Source: Tricholoma matsutake (taxonomy: Eukaryota; Basidiomycota; Agaricomycetes; Agaricales; Tricholomataceae). From it: a stretch of DNA of 64,000 nt. Below the pieces are notes generated by a model. It was not told the DNA's origin. It saw only the letters and a program-made list of their open reading frames with translations, and did no database searches. This document shows, one piece after another, positions 45,075 to 57,495 of the stretch (positions are counted from its first letter, which is position 1; every line of letters begins with the position of its first letter). The stretch spans positions 5,146,001-5,210,000 of the forward strand of contig AP026547.1 of the NCBI GenBank assembly GCA_026075535.2, in the 5' to 3' direction. Both the position numbers and the translations under genes were made by a program.

Positions 45075-45079
45075 TTTTT
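45075..45079 (+). terminator. RNA polymerase III T-run terminator
   Basis: TTTTT 13 nt after the tRNA end, the usual Pol III stop signal. Confidence 0.7.
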
Positions 45080-45960
45080 ATTATTATTTCAAATCATGAT
45101 CTTACATAATTTGTTGTTGAGTCAACTACTAACTCCTTGAAAGGCAGAACATGTCTCTACATAGCACACTGCAGCCTGTGGCCATACACTCAAATGTCGA
45201 GGATGATCCTTCCGTCCTTTGGGCTTCTGCGTGTCGTCCGTTATCGGTAACTCCTGGGTGGAGAGGTAACTTTGATACACCAGATCCAAAAGGACGCCCC
45301 ACCAGAAGATTTCCAGATGCCTCAGTGCTTTTCGGCGGGGACCATCAGGAACCGGATTGATCGACGGTTCTAACGAACGTCGAAACTTGGCAGCAATTAT
45401 CGGAAAGAAACACTCCCTGAAAGAAAAACATCAGCGCATTCGTGCTACACATTAGGTCCACATACTTGCGAAACGGATAACAATGTTTCATTTTACATTT
45501 TATGCACTCTTGCCCTTTGCCAATCTTTGGGCGACCTTCGTTATGATGAACTTGCATGCAGTAAGACGAGTCACGCAGCATAAGTGACAGCATCTTTTTC
45601 AGTGTCCGGATTTCCGCATGATGTGGACATCTCATTGCTCCAGGGTCTCCATTGACAACTTCTAGGTCGCAAAACGGAATGACAACTGCGTTGTACAAAA
45701 TTCGTAGACGTTCATCGCTTCGAAGAAAGATTTACCTTGATGGTGGGCTGATATTCAATGAGAACCGAGACAGAAAATGTAGATAGGATGGTGCATTCGT
45801 GAAGTTGCTTGTAGGCGGAAACCCATGCTGAATGTCCTAGATAATAATTTTAGCGGTTGCAAATATGCAACCGATGCAGTGGAAACCTGACCACTTGATA
45901 CACACCAGAATCAAATATCAAATATTATATCCAGTGCCCTGAGTCTGCGTGCTCATCATA
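45080..45960. other. Unassigned region after the tRNA
   Basis: Short ORFs on both strands (for example a Cys-containing one at 45345-45698 minus) have no family resemblance and no consistent splicing pattern. I make no gene call. Confidence 0.35.
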
Positions 45961-46932
45961 TCAGCGTGAGGCGGTCAGCCAACGGCGGAAGGATATATAG
46001 TACCGGTGTTCATTGGTGATAATAAAGGGATAATAAAGGGATAGTGATACGCAAGCAACAAACCCATAAGTACAGACCACGATAATATAGAACGTCAACG
46101 GATCAATGACCCCAGCCGCTACAAAAATAGCTTGAGACACTGCATTTGATGTAGTTGTGGGAACCTTTGTTGGACTAGAACTGCTGGGCACAGTCGTGGA
46201 GCTATTCGATGACATATGTGAAGATGATGTAGACGTAGAGGGTGGAGGGAAGGAGAGAGATGTGCTGTTGGGAGGAACATTACAAAACTGCTGTGCCAAC
46301 AATTCTGCGGTTGAGAGCTCTGAAGGACATCCGCTCAGCGCTGGAAATATGATCCACCATCGTCCTCGTGAAGCGGTTACTGAGGTATCATTATGAAACT
46401 CATTGCACAACAGATTTAACGAGTAGACTGATCCACGTACTTGACACAGTAGCAATTCACATTTGATTCACATCCACTTATGCCAGTGCAGCAAGCGAGC
46501 TTCCCGTAGCTAAACACGTCGTCACTGACTACTCTCCCATAGTCAGACAACAATGATGCAGATGACAGTCGATCTACTTCAATTGTAGTCGACCAGATAG
46601 TCAGTTTCTACTGCAAACGTAACATTATGATGATCATACCACAAGAAGAGTATCCGGTAAAGGATGGAAAGGCACCACTACTAGTTTGAGTTGCAGAAGT
46701 CCCGAGTCATCCTTACATTACCTGTCACTGCAGTATACTCAGGCTACTTAGTAGCACTTGGAACAGTGGTATTGCAAAAGCCCACGATTAATGTTTGGCA
46801 AGGTAACAATTGAGATAGTCTTGTCACACCAATTTTTCGGCCTAACAAAGGAGACCAATAATTAATAGCACTGCATTCCTGGCAGGGGATGTCATGTATA
46901 ACATTTGCCAAAAATAGCAGTGTTGAAAACAT
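45961..46932 (-). CDS. Possible small secreted Cys-rich (CFEM-like) protein, uncertain
   Basis: Very tentative. On the minus strand an N-terminal piece MFSTLLFLANVIHDIPCQEC could be a signal peptide; a separate exon-like piece reads KLACCTGISGCESNVNCYCVK, and another has SGCPSELSTAELLAQQFCNV followed by a Ser/Thr/Pro-rich tail and a hydrophobic stretch. The Cys spacing and the S/T-rich tail resemble CFEM-type surface proteins with a GPI signal. I could not build one continuous splice model, so this may be a pseudogene or a chance pattern. Confidence 0.3.
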
Positions 46933-47610
46933 GCTATCTCAGTGGATAATATTTTCTCCACATTTGTTTGGCCAAAAATGTTCATTGCAATTGCCAGTGA
47001 ATGGCAGAGCACCAGTTCATCCTATCCTGAGTGGTGTGGCAGATGCTGAATTGAAATAGAGATCACAAGCAACCACCTACATACGATTCAAAGAGCACGA
47101 TTTCGAGTACTCTTTCAGCGCTAGAGAAAGGAATAGAATCGGTGTTAGCTTCGGTGGAGTATGATTGTGGCTGATTGTGGCTCAGCTGAAGGAGTTTAGT
47201 CTACGCCTCTGTCACGAAGTTCCTGCCTGTATTCCTGGAAGAAGCCAGTGGAAGAAGCTGAGAAAGTTCACGTCCTAGTTGACGGCCAATTGGTAGTCAC
47301 GGTGTTCAAGCTCAACTTGCTTTTTCTGTCTGCGTATTGTTTTGTTTCATATTGTAACAATCGCGAGAAGTGACAGACTAGCACACGACCGGTGTGTATT
47401 CAGCCCTAAATGATGTGTCGAACAGCGGAACGGAAACGCTCAGGAGAGTGTCCCAGACGCGTGGTAAGAAAAAGAGACGTTGAAGTTGAAGGTCGTGCAC
47501 GACCTTGTGGGTTTCCAAAGCGGAAAAGCGAGTATCTTATTTGATCGTTCGTACTGCTCAAATAATGGAGACGATTTTCTCGACTCATTTATGTGGTGTA
47601 CATCGCCTTC
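46933..47610. other. Intergenic, nothing recognised
   Basis: Contains a short direct repeat (GATTGTGGCTGATTGTGGCT near 47164) and no supported gene. Confidence 0.4.
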
Positions 47611-47956
47611 TCACTCGTCGTCGTAGCCCTGGATTGGTTTCCGTGCTCGACTTGGAACTGAGAGGGAGAATGAGCAGGAGAAATTCTCTAAATCGTGACA
47701 GTAAACATACGAGGATAAGTAGCGGGTACCATTTCTGCTGGTTTATAACCAAAATGTTCACGAATGGGTGGCACTGCGACGACCATTACGGGCCCCACTA
47801 GGCCAAGAACTACTGAGTAAAACAGGACGGTATTTTCGTGAGCCTGACGTTGCTGTTGTGTTCAGAACTAGTAAGGTAAACCATTTATAGAAGCAATGTC
47901 GAACCCACGATATATCGGTATGACTGACGAAAAGGACTCGTGAACATGGACGCCAT
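47611..47956 (-). CDS. NADH:ubiquinone oxidoreductase 9.5 kDa subunit (complex I accessory)
   Basis: Small single-TM accessory subunit of mitochondrial complex I. Three exons by manual splicing: 47956-47909, 47852-47711 and 47657-47611, total 78 residues. Exon 1 encodes MASMFTSPFRQSYRYI; exon 2 has QRQAHENTVLFYSVVLG, a TM segment through VGPVMVVAVPPIR, and HFGYKPAEMVPATYP; exon 3 ends with RARKPIQGYDDE and TGA at 47611-47613. The PPIR..FGYKPAE..PTSYPLP pattern is that of the fungal 9.5 kDa subunit. No single ORF shows it because each exon is short. Divergent from SNU66 with 102 bp between the start codons. Confidence 0.88.
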
Positions 47957-48058
47957 TTTGTGTTTTGAGAGACGGAATGCCCGCCGAGCTTTGGGCCTGA
48001 GAACTGCACACGTAATCAGACTCTCGTTGTATCTTGACCTCTCAGCACGTCGTTCAAC
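47957..48058. promoter_or_regulatory. Short bidirectional promoter (complex I subunit / SNU66)
   Basis: Only 102 bp separate two divergent start codons, so both promoters must overlap. No clear TATA box. Confidence 0.6.
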
Positions 48059-50986
48059 ATGTCGATGGAAGAAAGCATCAGCTTGGAAGAGACCAATAAA
48101 ATTCGTATCAAACTCGGCCTCAAGCCTCTCACTGACGATGGCGCCCCGGCAGACGACAAAGACAAGCAAGCCGAGGACAATTACAACAAAAGGCGTGAGC
48201 AGGAGGCCAAAGACCGCGAGTCAAAGTACATATCTTGTCAAGGTCCGCCATCCTTCCTTCGCAGAATGGTCTGACATCCCTTTCTCTGCTCTTTTTTAGG
48301 ACAATTCAGGATCAGATAGCCAAGTGAGTCACTTCCTGTCCGATTTCATTACAGTCACTTCCATCTTGTTTCACGGGCACTTCAGACCCGCAAAGTAAGA
48401 GAGCGGTATTTCTTACGCGTGCTTCGTTAGGGTACGGAATAGAAAGGAGCTTAATGCTTCGCTCAAAGGCTCGACTCTCGGTGATGCAGATGGTGATGAC
48501 GACACCCTAAAGTGGATCAAGAAGGCCAAAAAGAGAGAGAAAGAGTTGGCAAAGAAGCGGCAGCAGGAATTAGAAAACATGGACAAAGTTTTCCAGGGAG
48601 ATGAGTATACAGAACGTGAGTCTCGATTGTCTTTTCACTATAGCATTCGTTCGACATACTCGCGTTAGGTGATCTTGTTGGGCTTAAGGTCAGCCATGAC
48701 TTCGACGAGATGGACGAAGGAGAAGCTCGCATACTCACCCTGAAAGATAGTCGCATTCTTGATAACGAAGGTAATATCTCCTATTAGCTTTTCCGACCTG
48801 GTGTTAATCCTTGTTTATTAGAGGACGAGCTGCAAAACGTAGAGATGGTGGAAGCGGAGCGTGCTCGAAAAAATAATGAACTGAAGATCAAGAAACGTGA
48901 CTATACGGGTTATGACGATGAGGAATTCACTGAAGGAAATCAGGGTATGAAACGTGCCGTTTTGGCGAAGTACGACGAGGATATCGAAGGCACACGAGAA
49001 ACTGTGAGTTTGGTCATGTTGTGGAGTTTCTCGCTAACCATCATTGCAGGGTTTCAGATTGGGCAGTTCTGTGATTTCGAGTAAGGCCAAGCAAGTAGAG
49101 GAGAAACTGCAGGCGGCCGCCTCAGTAAACAAGTCACTGTTATCCATAGATTACGCCAGTAAGAAAGGTTTATTTAATCCCGATCGGGTTGGGCTGAGCA
49201 TCAATTTCTAGAAAACCTAGAAACAATGGATTATATGACAGAAGGGGACGTCGGGTTCAAGAAGCCTAAGGTCAGTCCTTTTCTCATAGTGTTTATAGTA
49301 TATCTCACCTTGCCTTAGACAAAGAAGAAACGCCCTTCTCGCCGTGCGCCTGTTGAGCCCGAAACTGCAGCGGAAGAAATGGATGTAGATCAAAAGCCGA
49401 TCGTTCCACGGGTAAGGGATCTCGATACCAATTTCATTGATGACGACGACCTTCAAGCTGCCCTTGCGCGGTCGCGCAGAGCCAAATTGCATAAGGCTAA
49501 GAAACAGACTCCAGAAGATCTGGCCCAAAGAAGTTCGTCATTCCGTCATTCTCTTGAGTACTTATTAACTTCTATCTTGTTTGCCTTATTAGTTGCCGAA
49601 CAAAGAGACCAACAAGAGGCGGATGCCCAGGAGACCATAAATGCTGAAGAGCGGGATTCTGATCTTCAAGAAGGTCCTGGAGGTAGACTCACATTTGACG
49701 ACACATCCGAGTTCGTACGTGCGGTCGGAAACAATCCCGTAGTCAAACCAGAACCAAAGGAAGTTTCCGTCGCTCGCTCGCCGGCTCCGCGAGTGACGCA
49801 CAGGTCGCCATCACGAGAAGTCTCAATGGCGCCAGGTGACGAGGCGATGGATGAATTAGAGGCAGGCGAGGTGGTCGTTAAGGACGAAGAAGAGGACCTC
49901 AATATGGAGATGCTTGACGACCTAGAAAATGCCATCAAGACTGCAGAGGCTGAGGAGGGCCGGCAGAATGGCAACGTTCTTGGTGATGCCATGGGAGGCA
50001 CATCTGCAGAGCAGACTTTCAGCTCTGGCATGGCTTCTACGCTGAATATCCTTCGACAACAAGGTATCCTCGCTGCTCCTGCAGCAGATGATAAGGAACG
50101 CGAAAGGACACAGCTACAACGCGATCTATGGTTAGCCGACCAGCGCCGTCGTGTCTCACAACGTGAGCTGGAAAAACTTCAATCACGGGGGGCAAATAAA
50201 GATCAGGCACAGCGTGAATACGAGAATAGGCTTCGTGAGCAACAGGAGGCACGCGATAATCTGGAAGCATTTAGGAACTACAAACCGGATGTTAATATCG
50301 TCTATTACGATGAGCATGGGCGTTCTTTGACCCCGAAAGAAGCGTGGAAGGCGCTTTCACACAAGTTTCATGGAAAGGGCTCGGGGAAGATGAAAACGGA
50401 GAAGAGACTAAAGAAGATCGCAGAAGAGAAGAAGCAAGCGGCAATGGCTAGTGGTGATACACCGCTTAGCATGAACAGTGCCTTCCAACAGCGACAAATG
50501 AAGGCAGGACAAGCCCACTTTGTGCTATCGGTTGGTAACCGAGGGTATGTCTTTCAGAAATACATTCTGTATGTAGTAGCTTCTCATGTTGGGATTAGTG
50601 CGGTACCCCAGGCTGCCGAGTTCCTTGACGCACAACCCCTAGCCAAAGGGAAAACGGAGAAGGCAAAGAAGAAGAAGGAAGGAAAGGCTGCTCAGCAGGC
50701 AATGGAGTCAGGGTTCATGACCCTACCTGCGCCTCAATTACAGTCGATGATGAATGGAGGCAGTCCTGCTCCATCAGGATTCTCGTCCGTCGCACCAAAC
50801 AGCAGTTCAGCGTCGCCTGTTCCATCAATGAAGCCTGGATTCTCAAGGATCTCATCGGTTGTCGACTCTCCGTCACAGGGGGGTACCCCAGGTCCTAACG
50901 ATCGTTCGAAGGTAACATTCGGATTTGGAACGAAAAGGAAAGCTGGAGAAGAAGCTTTCAGTCCGCCGCCGCAGAAACGGAGATGA
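48059..50986 (+). CDS. SNU66: Snu66/SART1 family U4/U6.U5 tri-snRNP protein
   Basis: Component of the spliceosomal tri-snRNP, needed for spliceosome activation; nuclear. Starts MSMEESISLEETNKIRIKLG, the conserved SART1 N-terminal block (ETNKIRIKLGLKPL). Several short exons follow: NRKELNASLKG, DDTLKWIKKAKKREKEL, VGLKVSHDFDEMDEGE, then DYTGYDDEEF and VLAKYDEDI. The long last exons have FDDTSEFVRAVG, the RQQGIL block, VNIVYYDEHGRSLTPKEAWK and SHKFHGKGSGKMKTEKRLKK, the family hallmark. A C-terminal Ser/Pro-rich tail ends with PPPQKRR and TGA at 50984. Rich in charged helices throughout. Confidence 0.93.
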
Positions 50987-51136
50987 GGCCAGGGCCATCG
51001 TTGCGGAGTCTGTATGATAGTATATACACATGGGGACCATTGCTCATTCAGAGCATTGCAACGCTAGTAATTTTTAAGTCTTTCGTCACCGCGCATCGAT
51101 CTTTATTCAAGCCTTTACCCGTTTCGAAAGCCTTCA

Positions 51137-52208
51137 CTAGCGATGCTTGGCCATCGTCAATCCTGCGTAGTCAATGTTAAACGGCACTTGAAAATGAAGA
51201 AAAAAACTGACCATTTGACTGCATGAGCCGTTTTTTCTAGCAAGAGCTTCACTGTCGTCCAGGAGAAACGAGCGACCTTCGGGAAGCCGAAGGTTGGTTC
51301 CAAGGAATTCTTTAGCCAATCCTGAGTTTTCGGATCTAGAAGAACCATCACACGATATTCAAAAGGATTACAAGAGCGTTACCTGAAGGATAACCGCAGC
51401 CAAAATCTATGTTCCATGGCAGAGGCGACGGCCTATCACTCTCCTCAAAGTGCCAATCCTCTATGCACGCATCTCGAGTAACTTTTGCTGCGATACTCGC
51501 AGCTCCGACAATTTTGAACTTTGAATCAGCTTTATTGGTCACCGTGAAGTCGATACTGGGAAAAAGTTTTGAGAGATATGCCTCGTAGGTGGTTGTTGTA
51601 CCGAGGGCATCTACATATACCTGCGGGATAGGTTATACACTGATATACATTCATCGTAAGTGAGCATACCTCTGATAGTTGGATTCCTCGTGAAATAACC
51701 TCACGGATGAGAAGGACTGTGGCTTGCTCGGATTGTCGATTAAGGTTCGTTGGAGGACGGCAAAGCATGCCTGATGATATTGCTTGAGGACTGAGAAAAC
51801 TTATCAGATGATGAGAGCTGATGGTACAAGAGCTGAGGAGCTGACCTTATAACTCTCACAGACCATCCCAAATTTGAAGGGTCGGAAGAGAGAGTATCGA
51901 GGAGTGAGGACCTGGTATCAGCGGTCAGGGTTTTAGAGTCTAGCTAACCCTCAGTCAATAGCTTGACTAAACCTCGAGCCAAACTCACCTGCGAATCCTA
52001 GCTCCTCCAATTGTTCCCGGTATGAGACTGGGCAGTATGCCACACCATAAACTAAAGGCCCAAGAACGGGACCTCGACCAGCCTCGTCGATGCCAAGGAT
52101 ATATGGTCCGTCTGCAGTTGGAATTGGAGAATGGTATGTATACGATTCGCGGAGGGCGGTAGATGGTCCAGGAGCAGAAGGAATGAAATTAGATTTCGAG
52201 TCGGACAT
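51137..52208 (-). CDS. RNH201: Ribonuclease H2 catalytic subunit A
   Basis: Removes ribonucleotides and RNA primers from DNA; nuclear heterotrimer catalytic subunit. N-terminal [14 protein letters not shown] leads into [20 protein letters not shown] with the first catalytic Asp-Glu. Next: the [18 protein letters not shown] block, [19 protein letters not shown] with the third acid, and [22 protein letters not shown]-terminal exon has GCGYPS followed by [19 protein letters not shown]. The last short exon ends [13 protein letters not shown] with TAG at 51137-51139. Introns are about 25-60 nt. Confidence 0.93.
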
Positions 52209-52323
52209 GGTTGAAGTTCGAGACGCGATGTTTACGCGTTATTTGACATAATATACCGGATCGACGGTCCGGTCCGAGGAGAACTATCCGCCTTCCGATT
52301 GCAGCGCTTGCTCACCAATTAGT
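52209..52323. promoter_or_regulatory. Short bidirectional promoter (RNH201 / BCP1)
   Basis: 115 bp between divergent start codons. Contains the imperfect GC-rich palindrome GGATCGACGGTCCGGTCC near 52258. Confidence 0.55.
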
Positions 52324-53403
52324 ATGTCGAAACGCAAGCAATCTGAAAACGAAGACGCTGACGACTCCTCGTCCGACGTTGTATGTCTGACATGTCTTTA
52401 TATTCATTGCTTTTCTCTCATCAAGCACCTCCCAGTAGAGTTTCATCGACGTTGACTTCGATTTCTTCGATCCAAATCCTGCTGTCGATTACCAAGCCCT
52501 TAAACGTCTCTTGGTGCAGCTTTTCCAAAGCGATGCCGATAATTTTTGCCTACACGAGCTTTCCGAGCTCATTTTGAGCCAGCCCACTGTGGGGACTACG
52601 ATTAAAACCGATGGGCTCGAGAGTGATCCGTTTGCTTTCTTGACAGTATTAAATATGCACGTGCACCATGTAACTCCTCACCATCTTCCTTTCCTTCTAA
52701 TCCATCACGCTGATTATCCTTGCTAGCAACACCCGTCAATAAAGGCTATCGCAAACTACTGTCTGCAAAAGTCAGCTATCGATCCAGAGTTACACGCTAC
52801 CCTTCAGGCGCTTTTCTCTCAAGATCAGCATCACGTCGGATTTGTATTCTCCGAGCGCCTCATCAACATGCCGGTGCAAGTTGTGCCACCTATGTATAGA
52901 ATGCTGAGCAACGAAGTCAAATGGGCAATAGATGATGTGCGTGTGACATTTTGCATGCTGTTTTTATCCTAATGCAGATTCCCCAGCACGAACCTTACAC
53001 ATTTTCTCACCTCTTATTCCTCTCTCGGACATATCATCTCACATCCGACGAAGAGTCCGCGCTGTTCAACTCTGCTCCTTCGTCCAAGAAGTCAAAACGA
53101 TCGAAAGCACCGCCGGCGCAACACCTCGACATGGAGTCACCACCAGACGGGATCTACCCTTTCCATCCAGAAGATGAATACATCAAGAAGGTGTGCTTTC
53201 ATTTAATGAATAAAATAGGCCCAGGGTATTATGGTTAATTTCCCCAGTTCGCCATATATTCTGTTGATTACACGACAGCGCCTGCCGAGCTTCGCGAGAA
53301 GGACGCTTTCGGCCTCGATATGCGGGGACGGATGATGCTTGTGCCTGCTGATAGGTTTCCTCAGCTTGTCGAGAAGATGAGCGAGGTGTACGCTGTAAGT
53401 TAA
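52324..53403 (+). CDS. BCP1: Bcp1 (BCCIP homologue), nuclear chaperone
   Basis: Family role: export of Mss4 kinase and chaperoning of ribosomal protein uL14 in yeast, BRCA2 and p21 interaction in animals. Starts MSKRKQSENEDADDSSSD, then after an intron FIDVDFDFFDPNP and VDYQALKRLLVQLFQ, the family signature. It continues with LSQPTVGTTIKTDG, SERLINMPVQVVPPMYRML, SHLLFLSRTY, a basic insert SKKSKRSKAP, FHPEDEYIKK and the terminal FAIYSVDYTT. The stop at 53401-53403 assumes no last intron; a GTAAGT donor at 53395 could instead lead to a short further exon ending near 53510. Confidence 0.92.
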
Positions 53404-54615
53404 GCGACCGGCTTGATTAAAATAGACATGGATTTCCATCTCGGGTTTGAGTTGGCAGCAGCAGAGGCTTTCAACTGGTCGCTCGCTTTCTGCATCTAGA
53501 TGCTAGGCAATTGAGACAGTCGTATTGTGACAAAATCGGCAACATACATGTATAAAACAATTCCATGGGCAACGCTTGAATCTGAAGCCCATAGACTACA
53601 CATGTAGTTCAACTTTTCCTCAAGATGAGACTAATATGCGAAGTTTTGGTACATGCCTGTAAGACATCTTCCGGTGGTGTCTTGAGGGTAGCGTTTGATC
53701 GCTCGTCCATGACGTTGGATGCAACGCAACCGCGAGAACGGTGATCCTTTACATCACCTCTATATCGAAAGGCTGCACGATACATACATCAACGAAGATT
53801 TCGTGAAAAAAAGATTGTTCGCTTCAGACTGAGTGATGGATTCAGCAGGCTCTGGCGACTCCCGCTTGCTAATAATGGAGGTTCGTGCAATAATGATTCT
53901 GTATGTGATGACTTTGGTTCATCCTGGGCAATTCCTTGGATGAGAACAGACGGTGATTTACGGCGATGCTAGCTGGCAAAGATGAGTACAGACCTACCAG
54001 TTCTTTCTTTGCGCACGCGATATTCCGTTAGCTCACCATATAGATTCGGATGTGCGTTAATTCTGAGCCCACTATGATTCCTAGTTATTCTCCGGTGTGA
54101 TGTACCATATGTCAGAGAACACGTATACTATGCACTGTATTGTGCATAAAAATCCTTTTCGGTGGTGGAAAACTGTGGCAACTGCTCGAGGGGTCGCTAA
54201 TCGGCCCTCGAAGCACGAAAAATGGTGCATAGACCATGGGGAGTGGTGGGAGGAGAGAAGAGGGGAATAGTTGGTATATTGAGCGTATTACGAGCTATAT
54301 GTAGAGTTTTGCTGGCATCGTGAGGTCACCAAAAACAGGTTGGAACTTGACCCATGGTCACGATGAATGCAGTTAAGTCTGTGAGGTCCTGTTGCAATTT
54401 TTCCACGGAATACTTTAACGTAGTCCTCTCAATTTGCCACTTGAGCTACCCCCAGCGCTAGCAATCTCGAACACTCGTGGAGCTGGGCTGGTTTGCTGAT
54501 TGTTACGCCGACTGTTCACATAACGAACTTCTCTTCTCCGTTGCGGAGAACTACATACTCAATCCATCGTTGCTTCCCTGCCAAACACCCTCGTCGAGTT
54601 CAACTGCATTCAACC
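53404..54615. other. Intergenic, nothing recognised
   Basis: 1.2 kb without an ORF that I can support. Only short, scattered inverted words. It holds the 3' end of BCP1 and the DBP4 promoter. Confidence 0.45.
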
Positions 54616-57495
54616 ATGGCTCAGATTGTAGACGGTCCTTCTGGCTTCAGCAAGAAGAGAAGATTGAACAAGGCTCTCAAGATGACAAAATCCTCAAAGC
54701 TTAAGAGGCTTTCAGAAAAGCAGAGGATTGAGGCGTTGGAGAAGGATGCTATGAATTTTGTGAGCATTTAATATCTGTCCAAGATTGATTTTAGCCAGCA
54801 TTGAGTAAACACTGCACTGATAACAGGAGCATCTGGAGGATATCAAGCTGTTCTCTGACTTGCCTATATCAGAACTCACAAAGCGAGGTCTGTGTTCCGT
54901 ACAAAGTGGACCAAATCATGATGATCAACCGTGGCCGACGTTATAGGTTTGAAAAAAGCTTTTTTCGTCGAAATGACGGAGGTCCAGGCGAAGAGTCTAC
55001 CCGTGTCACTGAAGGGGAAAGATGTTCTTGGTGCAGCGCGTACCGGAAGTGGGAAAACCCTTGCCTTCCTCATACCCGTCCTTGAAATTCTCTATCGTCG
55101 AAAATGGGGACCCTCAGATGGTCTTGGTGCTCTTATTATTTCACCCACACGGGAATTAGTATGTGCATTCCAAATTACATTCTGCTCGCTGAACAACCAC
55201 ATCCAGGCTGTGCAAATTTTTGAAGTTCTGCGCTCGATTGGAGGATATCATTCTCTCTCTGCCGGTCTTGTGATAGGTGGTAAAAGCCTCAAGGATGAAA
55301 GCGAGAGGCTATCTAGAATGAATATTTTAGTCGCCACTCCTGGTAGGCTCCTGCAGCATATGGACCAGACTGTTGGTTTTGCGCCTGAAAATCTTCAGAT
55401 GCTCGGTAGGTTCTTTTATGCCATTTTACCATGCTCATGTTGACGAACTTCCATCCGTACAGTTCTTGATGAAGCTGATAGAATCCTTGATATGGGTTTT
55501 TCTCGGACATTGTCAGCCCTTCTTTCGCACCTTCCTAAATCTCGCCAAACCCTCCTCTTCTCCGCCACCCAAACCCAATCCGTATCTGACCTTGGTCGTC
55601 TAAGTCTCACACATCCCATTCCCATTGGACTCCCGACCGACTTAAAGGACAACAGCTCACCTTCTTATACCTCCACAGCAACAACCCTACCCTCATCTCT
55701 AGAGCAGCATTACTCCATAACCACGCTAGATCAAAAACTCTCCCTGCTATGGGGATTTCTGAAAACTCACCTGCACAACAAAATACTTGTCTTCTTCTCC
55801 TCCTGCAAACAAGTACGCTTCGTCTTCACCACTTTCTGCAGCCTGCATCCGGGTGTCTCCCTCCTGCATCTGCACGGGAAGCAAAAACAGTCTGCGCGGC
55901 TGTCAACCTATGACAAATTCGCATCGATGAAACAAGCTGTGCTGTTCGCGACAGATATTGCTGCACGGGGGCTCGATTTTCCTGGGGTGGATTGGGTACT
56001 GCAGATGGATGCACCGGAGGATGTTGACACTTATGTGCATCGCGTGGGGCGGACGGCACGGTATGGGAAGGGTGGGCGGGCACTGATGGTGTTGATGCCG
56101 AGCGAGGAGGAGGGGATGCTGCACAGGATGAAGGAAAGAGGGGTGGTTCTAGGGAAGATTAAGGTCAAGGAGAGTAAGGTGGGGAGCATTGAGAATCAGC
56201 TGCAGAACCTGGCATTCAAAGACCCGGAAATTAAGTATTTGGGGCAGAAGGTTGGTTTCACTGCTTAATTTTTCTGTTGTTGTCGTATTTTGTTGATCTG
56301 TGCATTTGGCTATCTAGGCATTCGTGTCCTATCTACGCTCCATCCACCTCCAGAAGGATAAATCAATTTTCAACCTTGATAAGTTGCCGTTCGAGCGCTT
56401 TGCAGAGTCGCTAGGTTTACCGGGGGCGCCGAAGGTCAAGTTTTTAACGAGACAAAATACACATGCCAAGCAGAAGTCGGCCCTGAAAGAGACAGCTGTG
56501 GAAGGTCAGGCAGAATCAGTAGTCGAGGAGGACAATAAGAGCGAGGATGGGAGTGATGTGAGTGGGGAGGATGACAAGTTTTCGTCGGGTGACGACGAGA
56601 CGATGACCCGAGATGCACCAACCAAACCATCCAAGGTAACTGTATGGACGAATATCTGGATATCCTAAGAATTGCTAACCCAAAATGTTCTACAAGTCTA
56701 CTGGTGTACGTACGAAGTATGATCGGATGTTCGAGCGCAAGAATCAGAACATCCTTTCAGAGCACTTCACCAAACTTGTTGATCACGAGCCCATTGGTGG
56801 TGGCTCCCTGTCTGACCCAGAAGATTTCATCACTCTCAAACGCGCCGACCATGGCCTCGACGAAGATCTAAGCAAACTCGATGTTAACAGCCAAGTGGAT
56901 GCAGAGACCTTCTCTGCCAACCTCTCGAAGCGCAAGTTGAAGCTTGGGAAGGCCAAGCGTGCAATGATCACCGGAGGTGAGCCGAAGAAAATCGTGTTTG
57001 ACGATGAAGGGCGAGGGAGGGACGTGCATGCGGTTGTGGATGGGGAAGAGTGGGTCAAAGAGAAGGGTGGTGAGAAGGGGGTGATGGAGGAGGGGAGGAG
57101 GTATGCTGAGGGGGGGAGAGGGTGGATGAGAGCGGTGGAAGGGAAGGATAAGGAGGAGGCGAGGGAGAAGAAGAGGGAGAAGAAGAGAAAACGGAAGGAG
57201 AGGGAAGGTACGGGGATTGGTCTGGTCAGTAATCGTTGTTCCTCGTTGCACTACCCTCTTCTGATGCTTAGCTACACAGGCTGACAGTGTTGGTGGATCC
57301 GTCCTTGCTCTACCATCTGATGATAACGGGTATGTCTCTCCTGAGTTCGACATGCCTTCCCAGTCCGAAGACGAGGAAGATATGCCTGTGGCAAAACGAA
57401 GTAAAGCTTCACACCGGGATAGCACAAGGAATCTGGCTGAAAACACAGTGGAGGAGGATGAGGAATTTGCTCTTTCACTTTTGCGGAGACAATGA
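54616..57495 (+). CDS. DBP4: ATP-dependent RNA helicase Dbp4 (DEAD box)
   Basis: Nucleolar DEAD-box helicase that releases U14 snoRNA during early 18S rRNA processing. Start [20 protein letters not shown]. Motifs in order: [14 protein letters not shown] and [14 protein letters not shown] (Q motif), [16 protein letters not shown] (Walker A), [33 protein letters not shown] (across an intron at about 55405-55460), SATQ, then [41 protein letters not shown] and [10 protein letters not shown]. The C-terminal extension ([20 protein letters not shown], then acidic [12 protein letters not shown] and a Lys-rich [12 protein letters not shown]) is characteristic of Dbp4. Stop TGA at 57493-57495 after LSLLRRQ. 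Confidence 0.95.
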
